From contig JAHBTR010000007.1 of assembly GCA_019638475.1 (NCBI GenBank), positions 1 to 64,000 on the forward strand: DNA of 64,000 bases, in the 5' to 3' direction. A model generated the notes under the pieces. It did no database searches and was not told the origin of the DNA. It worked only from the letters and a program-made list of their open reading frames with translations. The DNA comes from Chitinophagaceae bacterium. Its GTDB lineage: Bacteria; Bacteroidota; Bacteroidia; Chitinophagales; Chitinophagaceae. Made by a program: the position numbers and the translations under genes. Below, one piece after another: positions 52,774-62,769 of this stretch; position 1 is the stretch's first letter; each line of letters starts with the position of its first letter.

Positions 52774-53688
52774 TTACTTCTTCAACCACTTAATAGGTTT
52801 AGGCAATACATTATAATGCCATAAAAAATATGGCTGATTGATTGCACCAAATTTTTCATAAAACTTTTTTACGCCAAGTAAATCACTTCCTTCAAAATCA
52901 AAAATCATTTTTTGGTTAGAGAGTTCTTGTAAAATTTTATTGTATAAAAAATAGTTAGCTTCTGTTTTTCTTCCTGCTTCTGTAGTAGTGTTGAGTATGT
53001 TGTAATAGCGTTTATTATCTTTCATTAAAAGGGCAATACTCATTAATTCATTTTCTTTATTCACTACTTTTCTAATAATAATATTTTCTTGAGATTGTAA
53101 TTGCAAAAGTAGTTTATGAAAATTGGTATAATCTGTAGCTGTTACATGAAGCAAATTATTTTTGTTGTATGCTTTGTACAACAATAATGCTTCTTTAATA
53201 TTATTGCTTTCAAGATAAGAGAAATGTTGTTTATTGGCTTTCGATAAACTATAAGCCATTGTTTTTTTATACTTTTTTTGAATAGATGCAAAACTGTTGT
53301 TTAGATGAATAATAAAATTATTCAAAGGTTTTGCAGCTAATTTTTCTGCTATATCTGTAGTAAAAAAGTTGATGTTGAATGAGCCATATTTGATAAAATT
53401 TTGGATTGCTTTTATTACCTCGTTAGTAATATTTTTTGTATTGCCTATAAAACCTAATTGTTGTGTAAAAGCTGGGGTATAAGCATATTGAATAGAAAAT
53501 TTTTGTTTTACAGGAATAGGAAAAATGGTTTCATAATCATTTATAATTACACCAAACCATTTGTTGCTCATAGCATTTAAGTAATAGCTATAAGCATATA
53601 TTAAACCATTGCTATTGGCTGCTACACAAGCATTCCATTTATTATAATCAATTTTTTCTAAAGGCAATATAACAATGCTACTCTTCAT
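52774..53688 (-). CDS. FemAB/GNAT-fold acyltransferase-like protein
   Basis: The 304 residues resemble the peptidoglycan-bridge/BioF2-like acetyltransferases: a first GNAT-like half containing ANSNGLIYAYSYYLNAMSNK, and a second half with the signature YYNILNTTTEAGRKTEANYF and IFDFEGSDLLGVKKFYEKFG. Such proteins transfer amino acids or acyl groups, but the substrate is unknown here. It starts 2 nt after the stop of the M1 peptidase gene, so the two are cotranscribed. It is convergent with the polysaccharide locus. Confidence 0.7.
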   Translation of the reverse strand: MKSSIVILPLEKIDYNKWNACVAANSNGLIYAYSYYLNAMSNKWFGVIINDYETIFPIPVKQKFSIQYAYTPAFTQQLGFIGNTKNITNEVIKAIQNFIKYGSFNINFFTTDIAEKLAAKPLNNFIIHLNNSFASIQKKYKKTMAYSLSKANKQHFSYLESNNIKEALLLYKAYNKNNLLHVTATDYTNFHKLLLQLQSQENIIIRKVVNKENELMSIALLMKDNKRYYNILNTTTEAGRKTEANYFLYNKILQELSNQKMIFDFEGSDLLGVKKFYEKFGAINQPYFLWHYNVLPKPIKWLKK

Positions 53689-53690
53689 AA

Positions 53691-56600
53691 TTATAAAGGT
53701 ATTCTTCTATCTATTTTACTAAATTGTAGTTTTTGTATGTCAATAGAAAAGGAAATATTTTTCCAAAATTTTTTATTGCCAAGTGTTGATGTAAAATAAT
53801 CGCCATACACTTTGCTATACAATAAAGGCACATAAATATTGATTATATCTCTTAGTAAAGAAACCTGCAAACCTGCATCATACAAAAATTTTCCAGTAGC
53901 AGGATTTTCTTCCCATGCTTCTGCATAAGTACCAATGTCCACAAAAAACTTTATAGGAATTTTTATTGGTAAAGCACTTAAAATATTGATAGCATCGGGA
54001 ATGTTCCCATTAAAATTTATTGCCATTAACCAATTATCTGTTTTGCCAATTTTATTGCTCAATAAATCTGTTCTTACTTTAAAGAAACCATCTCTTTGCA
54101 TAATTTGTTGGTTTTGCCAACCTTCAAATTCATTTCTTCCTATAAAATAATTGCTGTAAGTATAATCTTCATAACCTTTAGCACCACTCATGTTTAAATG
54201 GTATCTGTCTGTTTCATATTGTTTGGCAAATGTTTTGTCTGTTGTGTAAAAAAACTTTCCTGCAAATAATCTTGCATTAATACCACCTTTTCTGTTTTTG
54301 TAGTTGAAGAAATATTCAGTAGTGAAACCTGCTCGTACAAAATTTTTTCCTTGGTCAATAGTAAGATTAAACTGATATGGATAAAGTATTCTATTGTTTA
54401 AAGAAGTAATGCTTAGTCTATTGATATATGAAGATTGTGTAGTTTTTTCTACTACATCTTGCCCAGCAATAGTTTTAAACAACAAACCATTTTCTGTAAG
54501 GAAAAAACTTTTTGCTTGAAATATCCAACGTTGTGTGCTTCTTGCATCATTTTTATACAAAGTATATTTTACAGAGGGTGTTATTTTTATTACTTGTTGA
54601 TTAATTGTTGGAGCATTAATGGGCTTAAAATTATCCATAGTAAATTTCATAGCATTAGTAGAAATTTCTAACCAAGATTTTGTTTTATAAATATTATAAC
54701 CTGCTCTTGCAGTATAATTAAATTCTTTGCTACCAAAAGCATATAATGGAGCTACAAAAAATTGAAACTTATTTAATGGCAACTGATAATTGTGAATAAA
54801 TGCACCTATAGAAATTTTATCATAAAAGTTATAAGCCAATAGTGGAGCAATGCCTATATAATGATACTTGTCTGGGTTTTTAATAGAAGCAATAAAAACA
54901 GGTTTTATTTTTTTCTTCATCGTGTCTGGTTGCAAAGGTTCTGATGTGTATAGCTTAGCAAAATGTTCATCTACATTTTTTCCTGTTATGCTTTCAATAC
55001 TTTGTTTAAAATTGTTGGTATAGGGGTGTTTAAATTGCCAAGTTTGATAATAGTGCTGCATGGCTTTATCAAAAGTGGTAGTGCCTAATTTTTTTTCTAA
55101 TGCCTGCATCCATAAACTTCCTTTTTCATACACACTTAAAAAATAATTTACTTCACTATAAACAGCACTTGACGTATCTATTGGCTGTCCTTTTTTAATT
55201 TTAGCCAATGTGTTGATGATAGATGTAAGTATTTTTTCTTGAAAAAAGCCAATACTATTTTCCTTTTTTGCAAAAGAATATTTTGCGTTCATGTATCTTT
55301 TTTGATAATAAGTATTGATGCCTTCATCTAACCAAGGATGTTCTCTTTCATTACTACCTAAAGCTCCATAAAACCAGTTGTGTCCTATTTCATGTACAAT
55401 AGTTTCATCTAAGCTAAGACCCCCTTCTTGAGTTGTAATTAAAGTTATTGTTGGATACTCCATTCCCTCACTAAAATTATTTTCAGAACCTGCAACTACA
55501 GAAACTGTATTGTATGGATATTCCCCAATCCATTCGCTATATTTTTTTATACCGTCTTTTGCATAACCAATGCTTTTATTCCATTGCTTAGTTTGCTTAG
55601 GATGATAAAAAGAAAATACATCTACCGTTTTTGTTTTTAGCTGCACAGTATCATATTGTACAATAAAATTTTTAGAAGCAAACCATGCAAAATCATGACA
55701 ATTTTCTTGTTTATAAGTAAGTGCTATAAGATTAGGAATTGATTTTTGTATAGTAGTTTCTTTACTTTTTTTAATAGTAGTAACTTTTGTTTGTTTTTGC
55801 AATGTTTGATAAGCTATGTAGGGTGCTTGGTTTTCTGGATTTGTTTTACCTGCGGTTTTCAGTTGTTGCAATACATCGGCATTTTGTAATTGTCCTGTAG
55901 CAGCTACTGTGTAAGTATCGGGCAAAATTATTTGTACTTCAAAATTGCCAAATTCACTGTAAAATTCTCCTTGGTCTAAATAAGGCATTTCGTGCCAACC
56001 TTTTGTATCATACACTGCTGGTTTAGGATACCATTGTGTAATACAAAAATTATCTTCATCAAAACCTAACCTTGAAAATATGGTAGGAACTTTTACAAAA
56101 AAAGGAGTTGTAATAGCAATAGACTTTTTGGGAGCTAAAGGAGTTGGTAATATTAGCTTAATAACATCTTCATATTTTTCATGTGCTTCAGTAAGTGCAG
56201 TAATATTATCAACTTTAAAATTTAATTGATTTAAGTAGCCTCTATCTTCATCGTTACTAAAATAAAATGCTGTACTGCCATTTTCTAAAGATTGTTTGGC
56301 ATAAGCAGTTCTATCATTTTTATAAGCATTAGGAAAAATATGAAACCAAATAAAATGAAGTGTATCTGGTGAATTATTGTAATAAGTAATGGTTTCAAAA
56401 CCTTCTAAAGTTTTAGCAGTATCATTAAGGCTTACTTTAATGTTGTAATTTACTTGTTGCTGCCAATAATTATTTTGAGCAAAAGATTGTTTACAGCAAA
56501 AAATAAAAATCAATATCCAAATAAAATAATTTTTCACTATTCTAAAATTTGGTTGAAGATATAAGAACCAATTTAAACTTGTATATTTTTTAAAAATCAT
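53691..56600 (-). CDS. M1 family aminopeptidase-like protein with beta-rich, barrel-like C-terminal half
   Basis: The 969-residue product has a hydrophobic signal (YFIWILIFIFCCKQSFAQ). ATG 56600 leaves 21 residues before it; a GTG at 56537 would give a normal signal peptide. The N-terminal half is an M1 beta-sandwich and gluzincin domain with zinc ligands His403, His407 (HEIGH) and Glu426 (WLDEG), an exact HEXXH-X18-E spacing. After about residue 565 the sequence changes to aromatic-rich alternating strands (HYIGIAPLLAYNFYDKISIG to NISFSIDIQKLQF), looking like an outer-membrane barrel of Omp85/surface-antigen type. That would tether the peptidase to the outer membrane (inference). Confidence 0.85.
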   Translation of the reverse strand: MIFKKYTSLNWFLYLQPNFRIVKNYFIWILIFIFCCKQSFAQNNYWQQQVNYNIKVSLNDTAKTLEGFETITYYNNSPDTLHFIWFHIFPNAYKNDRTAYAKQSLENGSTAFYFSNDEDRGYLNQLNFKVDNITALTEAHEKYEDVIKLILPTPLAPKKSIAITTPFFVKVPTIFSRLGFDEDNFCITQWYPKPAVYDTKGWHEMPYLDQGEFYSEFGNFEVQIILPDTYTVAATGQLQNADVLQQLKTAGKTNPENQAPYIAYQTLQKQTKVTTIKKSKETTIQKSIPNLIALTYKQENCHDFAWFASKNFIVQYDTVQLKTKTVDVFSFYHPKQTKQWNKSIGYAKDGIKKYSEWIGEYPYNTVSVVAGSENNFSEGMEYPTITLITTQEGGLSLDETIVHEIGHNWFYGALGSNEREHPWLDEGINTYYQKRYMNAKYSFAKKENSIGFFQEKILTSIINTLAKIKKGQPIDTSSAVYSEVNYFLSVYEKGSLWMQALEKKLGTTTFDKAMQHYYQTWQFKHPYTNNFKQSIESITGKNVDEHFAKLYTSEPLQPDTMKKKIKPVFIASIKNPDKYHYIGIAPLLAYNFYDKISIGAFIHNYQLPLNKFQFFVAPLYAFGSKEFNYTARAGYNIYKTKSWLEISTNAMKFTMDNFKPINAPTINQQVIKITPSVKYTLYKNDARSTQRWIFQAKSFFLTENGLLFKTIAGQDVVEKTTQSSYINRLSITSLNNRILYPYQFNLTIDQGKNFVRAGFTTEYFFNYKNRKGGINARLFAGKFFYTTDKTFAKQYETDRYHLNMSGAKGYEDYTYSNYFIGRNEFEGWQNQQIMQRDGFFKVRTDLLSNKIGKTDNWLMAINFNGNIPDAINILSALPIKIPIKFFVDIGTYAEAWEENPATGKFLYDAGLQVSLLRDIINIYVPLLYSKVYGDYFTSTLGNKKFWKNISFSIDIQKLQFSKIDRRIPL

Positions 56601-56833
56601 GCAACAAATAAATTAAAATATTGGTATTTAATACTCAATAAATAATGATACGAATTACAAATAAACTTTATTTCTTAATACTGCTAACTGCTACTTATGA
56701 TTGTGTTTAAATTTTGTGTTAGTAGCATTTAATGAATACTAATTTATTGATTATAAGAAATATACATTTATTGTAAGGCGAAATGTAAGGTATATTTTTC
56801 CTAATTGTGTAAATTATTTGATTGATTTTTTTG

Positions 56834-56863
56834 TTGTTGAAATAGTTGTATTTATGTATTTTG
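56834..56863 (+). promoter_or_regulatory. probable promoter of the T9SS-sorted metalloprotease
   Basis: TTG (56834-56836; flanked by two more TTG) and TATTTTG (56857-56863) are 20 nt apart, close to the TTG-N17-23-TAnnTTTG consensus with one base missing. Transcription would begin about 13 nt before ATG 56883. The rest of the 282-nt gap (56601-56882) shows no gene. Confidence 0.4.
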
Positions 56864-56882
56864 CCGAACTAAAAATTTTTAT

Positions 56883-59800
56883 ATGAAATTCTTTTACAGA
56901 ATCTTAGTGATTGTTTTTGCAATAAGTCCTTTAGGATTATTGGCTCAAAATAATTTTTTTACTGATAAATCAGAAAATGATTTTCAGGCTTCTCATGACC
57001 AAATTAGACCTATTAAACCAGAAAGGTTTAGAGCTGTTCAATTAGATGTAAATAGTTTACAGCAGTTTTTAAGTACAGTACCAATGGAGTTTACAGCAGA
57101 TGCTGCTAATAGAACTGCTATACTTACTTTACCTATGCCTTATGGAGGCACAGCACGTTTTAGTATTACAGAATCTCCTATGCAAGAACCTGGACTTGCT
57201 GCTAAATTTCCAGATATAAAAACATATAGTGGTCAAGGTATAGATGATGGTACTGCAACGGCAAAACTTGATTGGACAGGTTTTGGTTTTCATGTACAAG
57301 TTTTATCTCCTGTATCAGGTAGTATGTATATTGACCCTTATGAAAGAGGTAATGTAACTAACTATATGTCTTATTACAAAACAGATTTAAAACCTCAAGG
57401 AATTTTTCAAGAAATAGGTGTAGAAGGTGTAACTGATGCTTCTGGGAGTACAGCTCAAGTAACTGGTTTTTGCTCTGCTACTTTACGTTCTTATCGTTTG
57501 GCAGTAGCATGTACAGGAGAATATGCAGTAGCTGTAGGTGGCACAAATGCACAATTATTACACTCTGCTATTGTAACAACAGTAAATAGAGTAAATGGTG
57601 TGTATGAACAAGAGGTAGGTGTAAGGTTAATATTAATAACCAATAATAATCTTATTGAATTTTTGAGTGCATCATCTGACCCTTTTAATGGTAATAATAG
57701 CCCTGGTACTTTAATTAATGAAAGCCAATCTGTAATTACAAATTATATTGGTAGTGCCAATTTTGATATTGGTCATACTTTTAGTACTGGTGGTGGAGGA
57801 TTGGCTGGTTTAGGTGTAGTATGTAATAATGCTCAAAAAGCTCGTGGTATTACAGGAAGTGGAAATCCCACAGGAGATGCTTATGATATTGATTTTGTAG
57901 CTCATGAAATGGGGCATCAATTTAGCGGACGTCATACATTTAATGCTACAACAGGTAATTGTGGAGGAGGAAATCGTAGTAGTGCTACAGCAGTAGAACC
58001 TGGTAGTGGTGTTACCATTATGGGTTACGCAGGTATTTGTGGCTCTACAAATGATTTAGAAAATAATAGTATTCCAAACTTCCATTCAACAAGTCAAGGA
58101 GAAATTGGCAATTTTAAAACATCTGGTGGAGGAAGTTCTTGTGGAACAAATATTGCAACTGGTAATACTGCTCCTGTAGTAAATGCAGGCTCTAATTATA
58201 CCATTCCTGCCAATACTCCTTTTATGCTTACAGGAAGTGCTACTGATGCTGATGGAGATATTTTAACTTATAGCTGGGAAGAATATGATTTAGGTACTGC
58301 TGGAAATTGGAACTCTGGCAATAAACCTTTTTTCAGAAGCTTTGTACCTACTACTTCTCCTACAAGATATTTTCCTAAAATGTCTGATATAATTAATAAT
58401 ACACAAACAAAAGGAGAATATTTACCTCAGAACTCACAATCATTAAACTTTAGACTTACAGTAAGAGATAATAAAAGTGGTGGTGCAGGTGTTTGCTCAG
58501 ACGAAATGACTGTAACTGTAGTGTCAAGTACTGCTTTTAAAGTTACTTCACAATCATCATCTACCAGTTGGACTGCTAATGGCTCTAATACTGCAACAGT
58601 AACATGGAATGTATCTGGTACAAACACTGCTCCTATAAACTGTACAGGTGTTGATATTTTATTTTCGGGTGATGGGGGTTTAACATATCCATACACTTTA
58701 AAATCTAATACGCCAAATGATGGAGCAGAAGATATTATTATTCCTGCTGTAGCTACAGGTCAAGGAAGAATTATGGTAAAAGGAAATGGTAATATTTTCT
58801 TTAGTATAAACAATGCAAATATTACTGTTACTTCAGTAACAGCTTGTGATGCAGAAGGTGCTACACTAACTCCAACAACTCAGGTAAATGCTATTGCAGG
58901 TTCTGCTTCTTTAAACTTGAGTTTATCTCCACTATATTCTGCTCCTTTAAGTATGACTGGTACTGTTACAAGTTCTGACCCTACTATGAATTTACCTGTA
59001 TATAATACGGGAACTTTTAGTTGTCAGGTTGTAGGCAATGTTTCTACTTATCGTGCTTATACATTTGTAGTTAATACACAAGGAAGTTATACATTCACTC
59101 GTCAGTCTCCTACACCTACAAATGTTATGATGACTTTATATCAAAATAGTTTCAATTCTTCTTCGCCTTGTACTAACTTCATAAGTTCAAATGGTTCATT
59201 AACTGGTAGCTCTGTTAGTATTGGTGGCTCAATTACTGCTTTCTTAGTTCAAGGGCAAGCATATACTTTGGTTATAGGCACATTTGCCAGTTCTCAGCCA
59301 TCTTTACCTTTTAACTATTCAGTTACTTACGCTGGTCCTGGTACTTTATTTTCTGGTTCTGGTAACTATTCAGACCCTGGTGCTGGATATAGTTATGCTT
59401 ATGTAATTGTCAATAATTCAACCAATATTATTAAAGCAATAAGCAATACAGCTAATTTAAGTAATGCAAGTACTTATCCAAGTGGTAGTTATACAATTTA
59501 TGGATTGAGCTACATAAATTCTATTGCATCGGCTCTACAAACTTTTGTGGGTTCAAGTTTTGCCAATTTTACAACAGCAATTATCACTCAACCAGGGACC
59601 TATTGTGCTAATCTTAGTAAGAATACAGTTTCTGTAAATATTGGTGGTGTAGTACCTGTAACCTTTACTGAATTAACAGCTAAGAAAAGAGATAACAATG
59701 TTGTATTAAACTGGGGTACTGTTACAGAAATTAATAGTAGCCATTTTGTAATAGAACGTTCTGCAAATGGAAGAGATTTTACCAATAGTATAGGTGAATT

Positions 59801-60206
59801 AGCAGCAGCAGGTAATAGTACAACGCAACAACAATATACATTTACAGATAATATGCCATTTAAAGGATTAAATTACTATAGAATTAAGCAAGTAGATAAA
59901 GATGGAGCTTATACATATAGTAATACAGTAGCCATTAATTTTGAAAAGGGAGGAAATATTGTAATAGTATATCCTAACCCTGTAAAACACACTTTGCGTG
60001 TAGAATATGCTGCAACTAAGAATGGTAAAGTACAAGTGCAAGTTTTAGATGCAAGAGGTTCTTTTGTAATACAGAATAATTATACTGTAACTATTGGAAA
60101 AAATATTCATGCTATTCAAACCAGTACATTAGCTACTGGTGTATATGTATTGAAATATACTGATGTAGATGGAAATACTTCTTTCACTAAGTTTATAAAA
60201 GAATAA
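56883..60206 (+). CDS. secreted reprolysin-like metalloprotease with type A T9SS sorting domain
   Basis: The 1107-residue protein has a signal peptide (MKFFYRILVIVFAISPLGLLAQ) and a prodomain-like region to about 190. The metzincin domain has HEMGHQFSGRH at 341-351 (HEXXHXXGXXH) and Met-turn Met380 in TIMGYAGIC. A PKD/Ig-like module follows (about 435-560, TAPVVNAGSNYTIPANTPF), then further beta-sandwich repeats, a domain around 945-1020 (LTAKKRDNNVVLNWGTVTEI) and a C-terminal type A sorting domain (about 1027-1107, IVYPNPVKHTLRVEY). It should be exported through SprA and anchored or released by the PorU system. It is a single-gene unit with its own promoter and terminator. Confidence 0.92.
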   Translation: MKFFYRILVIVFAISPLGLLAQNNFFTDKSENDFQASHDQIRPIKPERFRAVQLDVNSLQQFLSTVPMEFTADAANRTAILTLPMPYGGTARFSITESPMQEPGLAAKFPDIKTYSGQGIDDGTATAKLDWTGFGFHVQVLSPVSGSMYIDPYERGNVTNYMSYYKTDLKPQGIFQEIGVEGVTDASGSTAQVTGFCSATLRSYRLAVACTGEYAVAVGGTNAQLLHSAIVTTVNRVNGVYEQEVGVRLILITNNNLIEFLSASSDPFNGNNSPGTLINESQSVITNYIGSANFDIGHTFSTGGGGLAGLGVVCNNAQKARGITGSGNPTGDAYDIDFVAHEMGHQFSGRHTFNATTGNCGGGNRSSATAVEPGSGVTIMGYAGICGSTNDLENNSIPNFHSTSQGEIGNFKTSGGGSSCGTNIATGNTAPVVNAGSNYTIPANTPFMLTGSATDADGDILTYSWEEYDLGTAGNWNSGNKPFFRSFVPTTSPTRYFPKMSDIINNTQTKGEYLPQNSQSLNFRLTVRDNKSGGAGVCSDEMTVTVVSSTAFKVTSQSSSTSWTANGSNTATVTWNVSGTNTAPINCTGVDILFSGDGGLTYPYTLKSNTPNDGAEDIIIPAVATGQGRIMVKGNGNIFFSINNANITVTSVTACDAEGATLTPTTQVNAIAGSASLNLSLSPLYSAPLSMTGTVTSSDPTMNLPVYNTGTFSCQVVGNVSTYRAYTFVVNTQGSYTFTRQSPTPTNVMMTLYQNSFNSSSPCTNFISSNGSLTGSSVSIGGSITAFLVQGQAYTLVIGTFASSQPSLPFNYSVTYAGPGTLFSGSGNYSDPGAGYSYAYVIVNNSTNIIKAISNTANLSNASTYPSGSYTIYGLSYINSIASALQTFVGSSFANFTTAIITQPGTYCANLSKNTVSVNIGGVVPVTFTELTAKKRDNNVVLNWGTVTEINSSHFVIERSANGRDFTNSIGELAAAGNSTTQQQYTFTDNMPFKGLNYYRIKQVDKDGAYTYSNTVAINFEKGGNIVIVYPNPVKHTLRVEYAATKNGKVQVQVLDARGSFVIQNNYTVTIGKNIHAIQTSTLATGVYVLKYTDVDGNTSFTKFIKE

Positions 60207-60229
60207 TTTAATATGCTATAACATACATG

Positions 60230-60262
60230 AATTAGCCACTATTTTGTAGTGGCTAATTTTTT
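60230..60262 (+). terminator. intrinsic terminator of the metalloprotease gene
   Basis: A 12-bp perfect stem (aattagccacta at 60230-60241, tagtggctaatt at 60247-60258) has a 5-nt loop and runs into six T (60257-60262), 23 nt after the stop codon. Confidence 0.85.
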
Positions 60263-60280
60263 GGCAATAAGGTCAAAAAA

Positions 60281-60311
60281 AAATCGTTTAGCTGCAAATG
60301 CTAAACGATTT
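60281..60311 (-). terminator. intrinsic terminator of pruA, possibly bidirectional
   Basis: A 12-bp perfect stem (aaatcgtttagc at 60281-60292, gctaaacgattt at 60300-60311) has a 7-nt loop. On minus it is followed by a run of T (A run at 60275-60283 on plus), 25 nt after the pruA stop. T residues on the plus side could let it also back up the terminator at 60230. Confidence 0.82.
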
Positions 60312-60336
60312 TTATAATTGTCATTATTTTATACTA

Positions 60337-61968
60337 CTACTTTTCCTCTAAAAAAGGATAACCATAATCTGTTGGTGGATTAAATGTTTCTTTAATAGTT
60401 CTTGCACTTAACCAACGATAAAGGTTTAATGCACTGCCTGCTTTATCGTTTGTACCACTGGCTCTTGCACCACCAAAAGGTTGTTGTCCTACAACTGCAC
60501 CTGTAGGTTTGTCATTTACATAAAAATTACCTGCTGCATTTCTTAATTTATTAGTAGCAAGTTCTACGGCATTTCTATCTTGTGCTATTACTGCTCCTGT
60601 TAAAGCATAAGGGCTAGTAGTATCTACCAATTCCAATGCTCTTTCAAAACCATTGGCAGGATATATATAAATGGTCAGTACAGGTCCAAAAATTTCTTCA
60701 CACATAGTTACATACTTAGCATTTTTGGCTTCTATAATAGTAGGTTGTATAAAATAGCCTTCTTTTTTATCACATTTTCCGCCAACTAAAATTTGTGCCT
60801 TAGGGTCTTTCTTGGCATTATCTATATAGCTTTTTATTTTATCAAAACTTTTTTCATCTATTACTGCATTAATAAAGTTGGTAAAATTTTCTGTACTGCC
60901 CATCTTCATACTTTTTACACCCGCTATTAATTTTTTCTTTACTTCTTCTGCAATGTTGCTTGGTATATATGCTCTTGAAGCTGCACTGCATTTTTGCCCC
61001 TGAAATTCAAAAGCACCTCTTAATAAAGCAGCTACTACTACATCTACATTAGCACTTTTATGTGCCAATACAAAATCTTTACCTCCTGTTTCTCCAACTA
61101 TTCTTGGGTAAGATTTGTATATGCCCATATTTTTACCAATGGTTTCCCACATATTATTAAACACACCTGTACTTCCTGTAAAATGCACACCTGCAAAATC
61201 TTTATGATTAAAACAAACTTTACCAATGGTAGGTCCATTTACATAAATTAAATTAATAACACCATCGGGTAAGCCTGCTTCTTTTAAAATACGCATAAAC
61301 ATTTGTGCAGAATAAATTTGTGTGTTGGCAGGTTTCCAAACCACTACATTACCACACATTGCAGCACTGGTAGGCAAGTTGCCACCAATAGCAGTAAAGT
61401 TGAAAGGTGTAACAGCCAATACAAAACCTTCCAATGGCCGCCACTCTAATCTGTTGTGCATACCTGCACCACTAATAGGTTGTTGCTTATATATTTCGCT
61501 TAAAAAATGTACATTAAAACGTAAAAAATCTATCAGCTCACAAGCACTATCTATTTCTGCTTGAAAAGCATTTTTGCTTTGCCCCAACATAGTAGAAGCA
61601 TTGATATAGCTACGATATTTGGTAGAAAGTAAATCAGCAGCTTTTAAAAATATGGCTGCACGATTTTCCCAACTCATAGCTGCCCAATTTTCTTTGGCTG
61701 CCAAAGCCGCTTCAATAGCTTGATGAACGTGCTTTTCTTCTCCTGCATGAAAATAACCCAATGTATGTTTTAATTCATGTGGCGGATGAATAGCTACTTT
61801 TTTATTGCTGCGTACTTCTTTATTACCTATATACATAGGTATATCTAATTCAGTTTTTTTCAATTCAGCCAAAGTAGCTTTCAACTTTAATTTTTCAGGA
61901 CTATTAGGTGCATAATTCAATACAGGCTCATTGGCTGGCATGGGGTAAGAAAATGTTCCAATACTCAT
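60337..61968 (-). CDS. pruA: 1-pyrroline-5-carboxylate (L-glutamate gamma-semialdehyde) dehydrogenase
   Basis: The 543 residues match the monofunctional PruA/ALDH4 type. The enzyme oxidises glutamate semialdehyde to glutamate with NAD+, the second step of proline breakdown. Catalytic Cys327 lies in FQGQKCSAASRAYIP and the general base Glu293 in VGETGGKDFVLAH. VTPFNFTAIGGNLP is the typical family loop, and PFGGARASGTNDKAG is near the C-terminus. No proline dehydrogenase gene is adjacent. A TAACTTTG box on minus (62001-61994) may be its -7 element, but no matching -33 box is seen. Confidence 0.94.
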   Translation of the reverse strand: MSIGTFSYPMPANEPVLNYAPNSPEKLKLKATLAELKKTELDIPMYIGNKEVRSNKKVAIHPPHELKHTLGYFHAGEEKHVHQAIEAALAAKENWAAMSWENRAAIFLKAADLLSTKYRSYINASTMLGQSKNAFQAEIDSACELIDFLRFNVHFLSEIYKQQPISGAGMHNRLEWRPLEGFVLAVTPFNFTAIGGNLPTSAAMCGNVVVWKPANTQIYSAQMFMRILKEAGLPDGVINLIYVNGPTIGKVCFNHKDFAGVHFTGSTGVFNNMWETIGKNMGIYKSYPRIVGETGGKDFVLAHKSANVDVVVAALLRGAFEFQGQKCSAASRAYIPSNIAEEVKKKLIAGVKSMKMGSTENFTNFINAVIDEKSFDKIKSYIDNAKKDPKAQILVGGKCDKKEGYFIQPTIIEAKNAKYVTMCEEIFGPVLTIYIYPANGFERALELVDTTSPYALTGAVIAQDRNAVELATNKLRNAAGNFYVNDKPTGAVVGQQPFGGARASGTNDKAGSALNLYRWLSARTIKETFNPPTDYGYPFLEEK

Positions 61969-62133
61969 ATTGCAAGGTTTTTAATTAAGGCAGCAAAGTT
62001 AGGAAAGTTTTTGAGGTTTTCAGTAACAGTTGTTACAGTTCTAAAAATGTTCAAATTTTGTTAAGCCTAATGATATAAAGGCTACCTTTTTTTGTTAAAA
62101 GTATTAATGTTGTAACTTGTACTTTTTAATCTG

Positions 62134-62751
62134 ATGCTGAAACATACAAGAAATATCGTTTTTGTACTTACATTAATAATGGTGTTTGCTTACAAACCAT
62201 CTTTGGCACAGCGTGGTATATATGATACTTTAAAAGTTCGTGCTTTTATAACAGCTTCAGGAGATACTATACCAATGAGTTATTTGCCAGGTGTAGAAGT
62301 AAGTACAAGACTTTCTACAAGGGCAAAAAAATATTATACAGAATGGACAAGATTGCGAAAAGCTGTTTATGTAACCTATCCTTATGCTATTGCTGCAAGT
62401 AGAATAATGAATGAAATAAATGCAAGATTAGAAGGTGTGCATGATAGAAAGCAAAGAAAAAAAATAATTAGGTCAAGAGAAAAAGAATTGAAAAAAGAAT
62501 TTGCCGATAAACTAACACAACTTTCAGTATATCAGGGAAAGGTTTTGATGAAATTAATTTACAGACAAACGGGAAGTAACTGTTATGAAATAATTGATGA
62601 ATATAAAGGAAGTTTTACGGCTACTTTTTATCAAACTATTGCCATTATTTTTGGTAGTAATTTAAAACAAACTTATGATGCTTTTGGCAAAGATGCCATG
62701 ATGGAAAAAATAGTAATAGATGTAGAAAAAATGTATGGCTACCGAAGCTAA
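62134..62751 (+). CDS. DUF4294 family secreted protein
   Basis: The 205 residues start with a signal peptide (MLKHTRNIVFVLTLIMVFAYKPSLAQ). The conserved body begins with an Asp/Thr-rich strand region (YDTLKVRAFITASGDTIPMS), then long charged helices with RLRKAVYVTYPYAIAASRIM, and a C-terminal KLIYRQTGSNCYEII. This pattern fits DUF4294, a Bacteroidota-specific periplasmic family of unknown function. The gene is 18 nt upstream of the RNA methylase gene and probably cotranscribed with it. Confidence 0.85.
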   Translation: MLKHTRNIVFVLTLIMVFAYKPSLAQRGIYDTLKVRAFITASGDTIPMSYLPGVEVSTRLSTRAKKYYTEWTRLRKAVYVTYPYAIAASRIMNEINARLEGVHDRKQRKKIIRSREKELKKEFADKLTQLSVYQGKVLMKLIYRQTGSNCYEIIDEYKGSFTATFYQTIAIIFGSNLKQTYDAFGKDAMMEKIVIDVEKMYGYRS

Positions 62752-62769
62752 TAAAAAACCAAAACCAAC

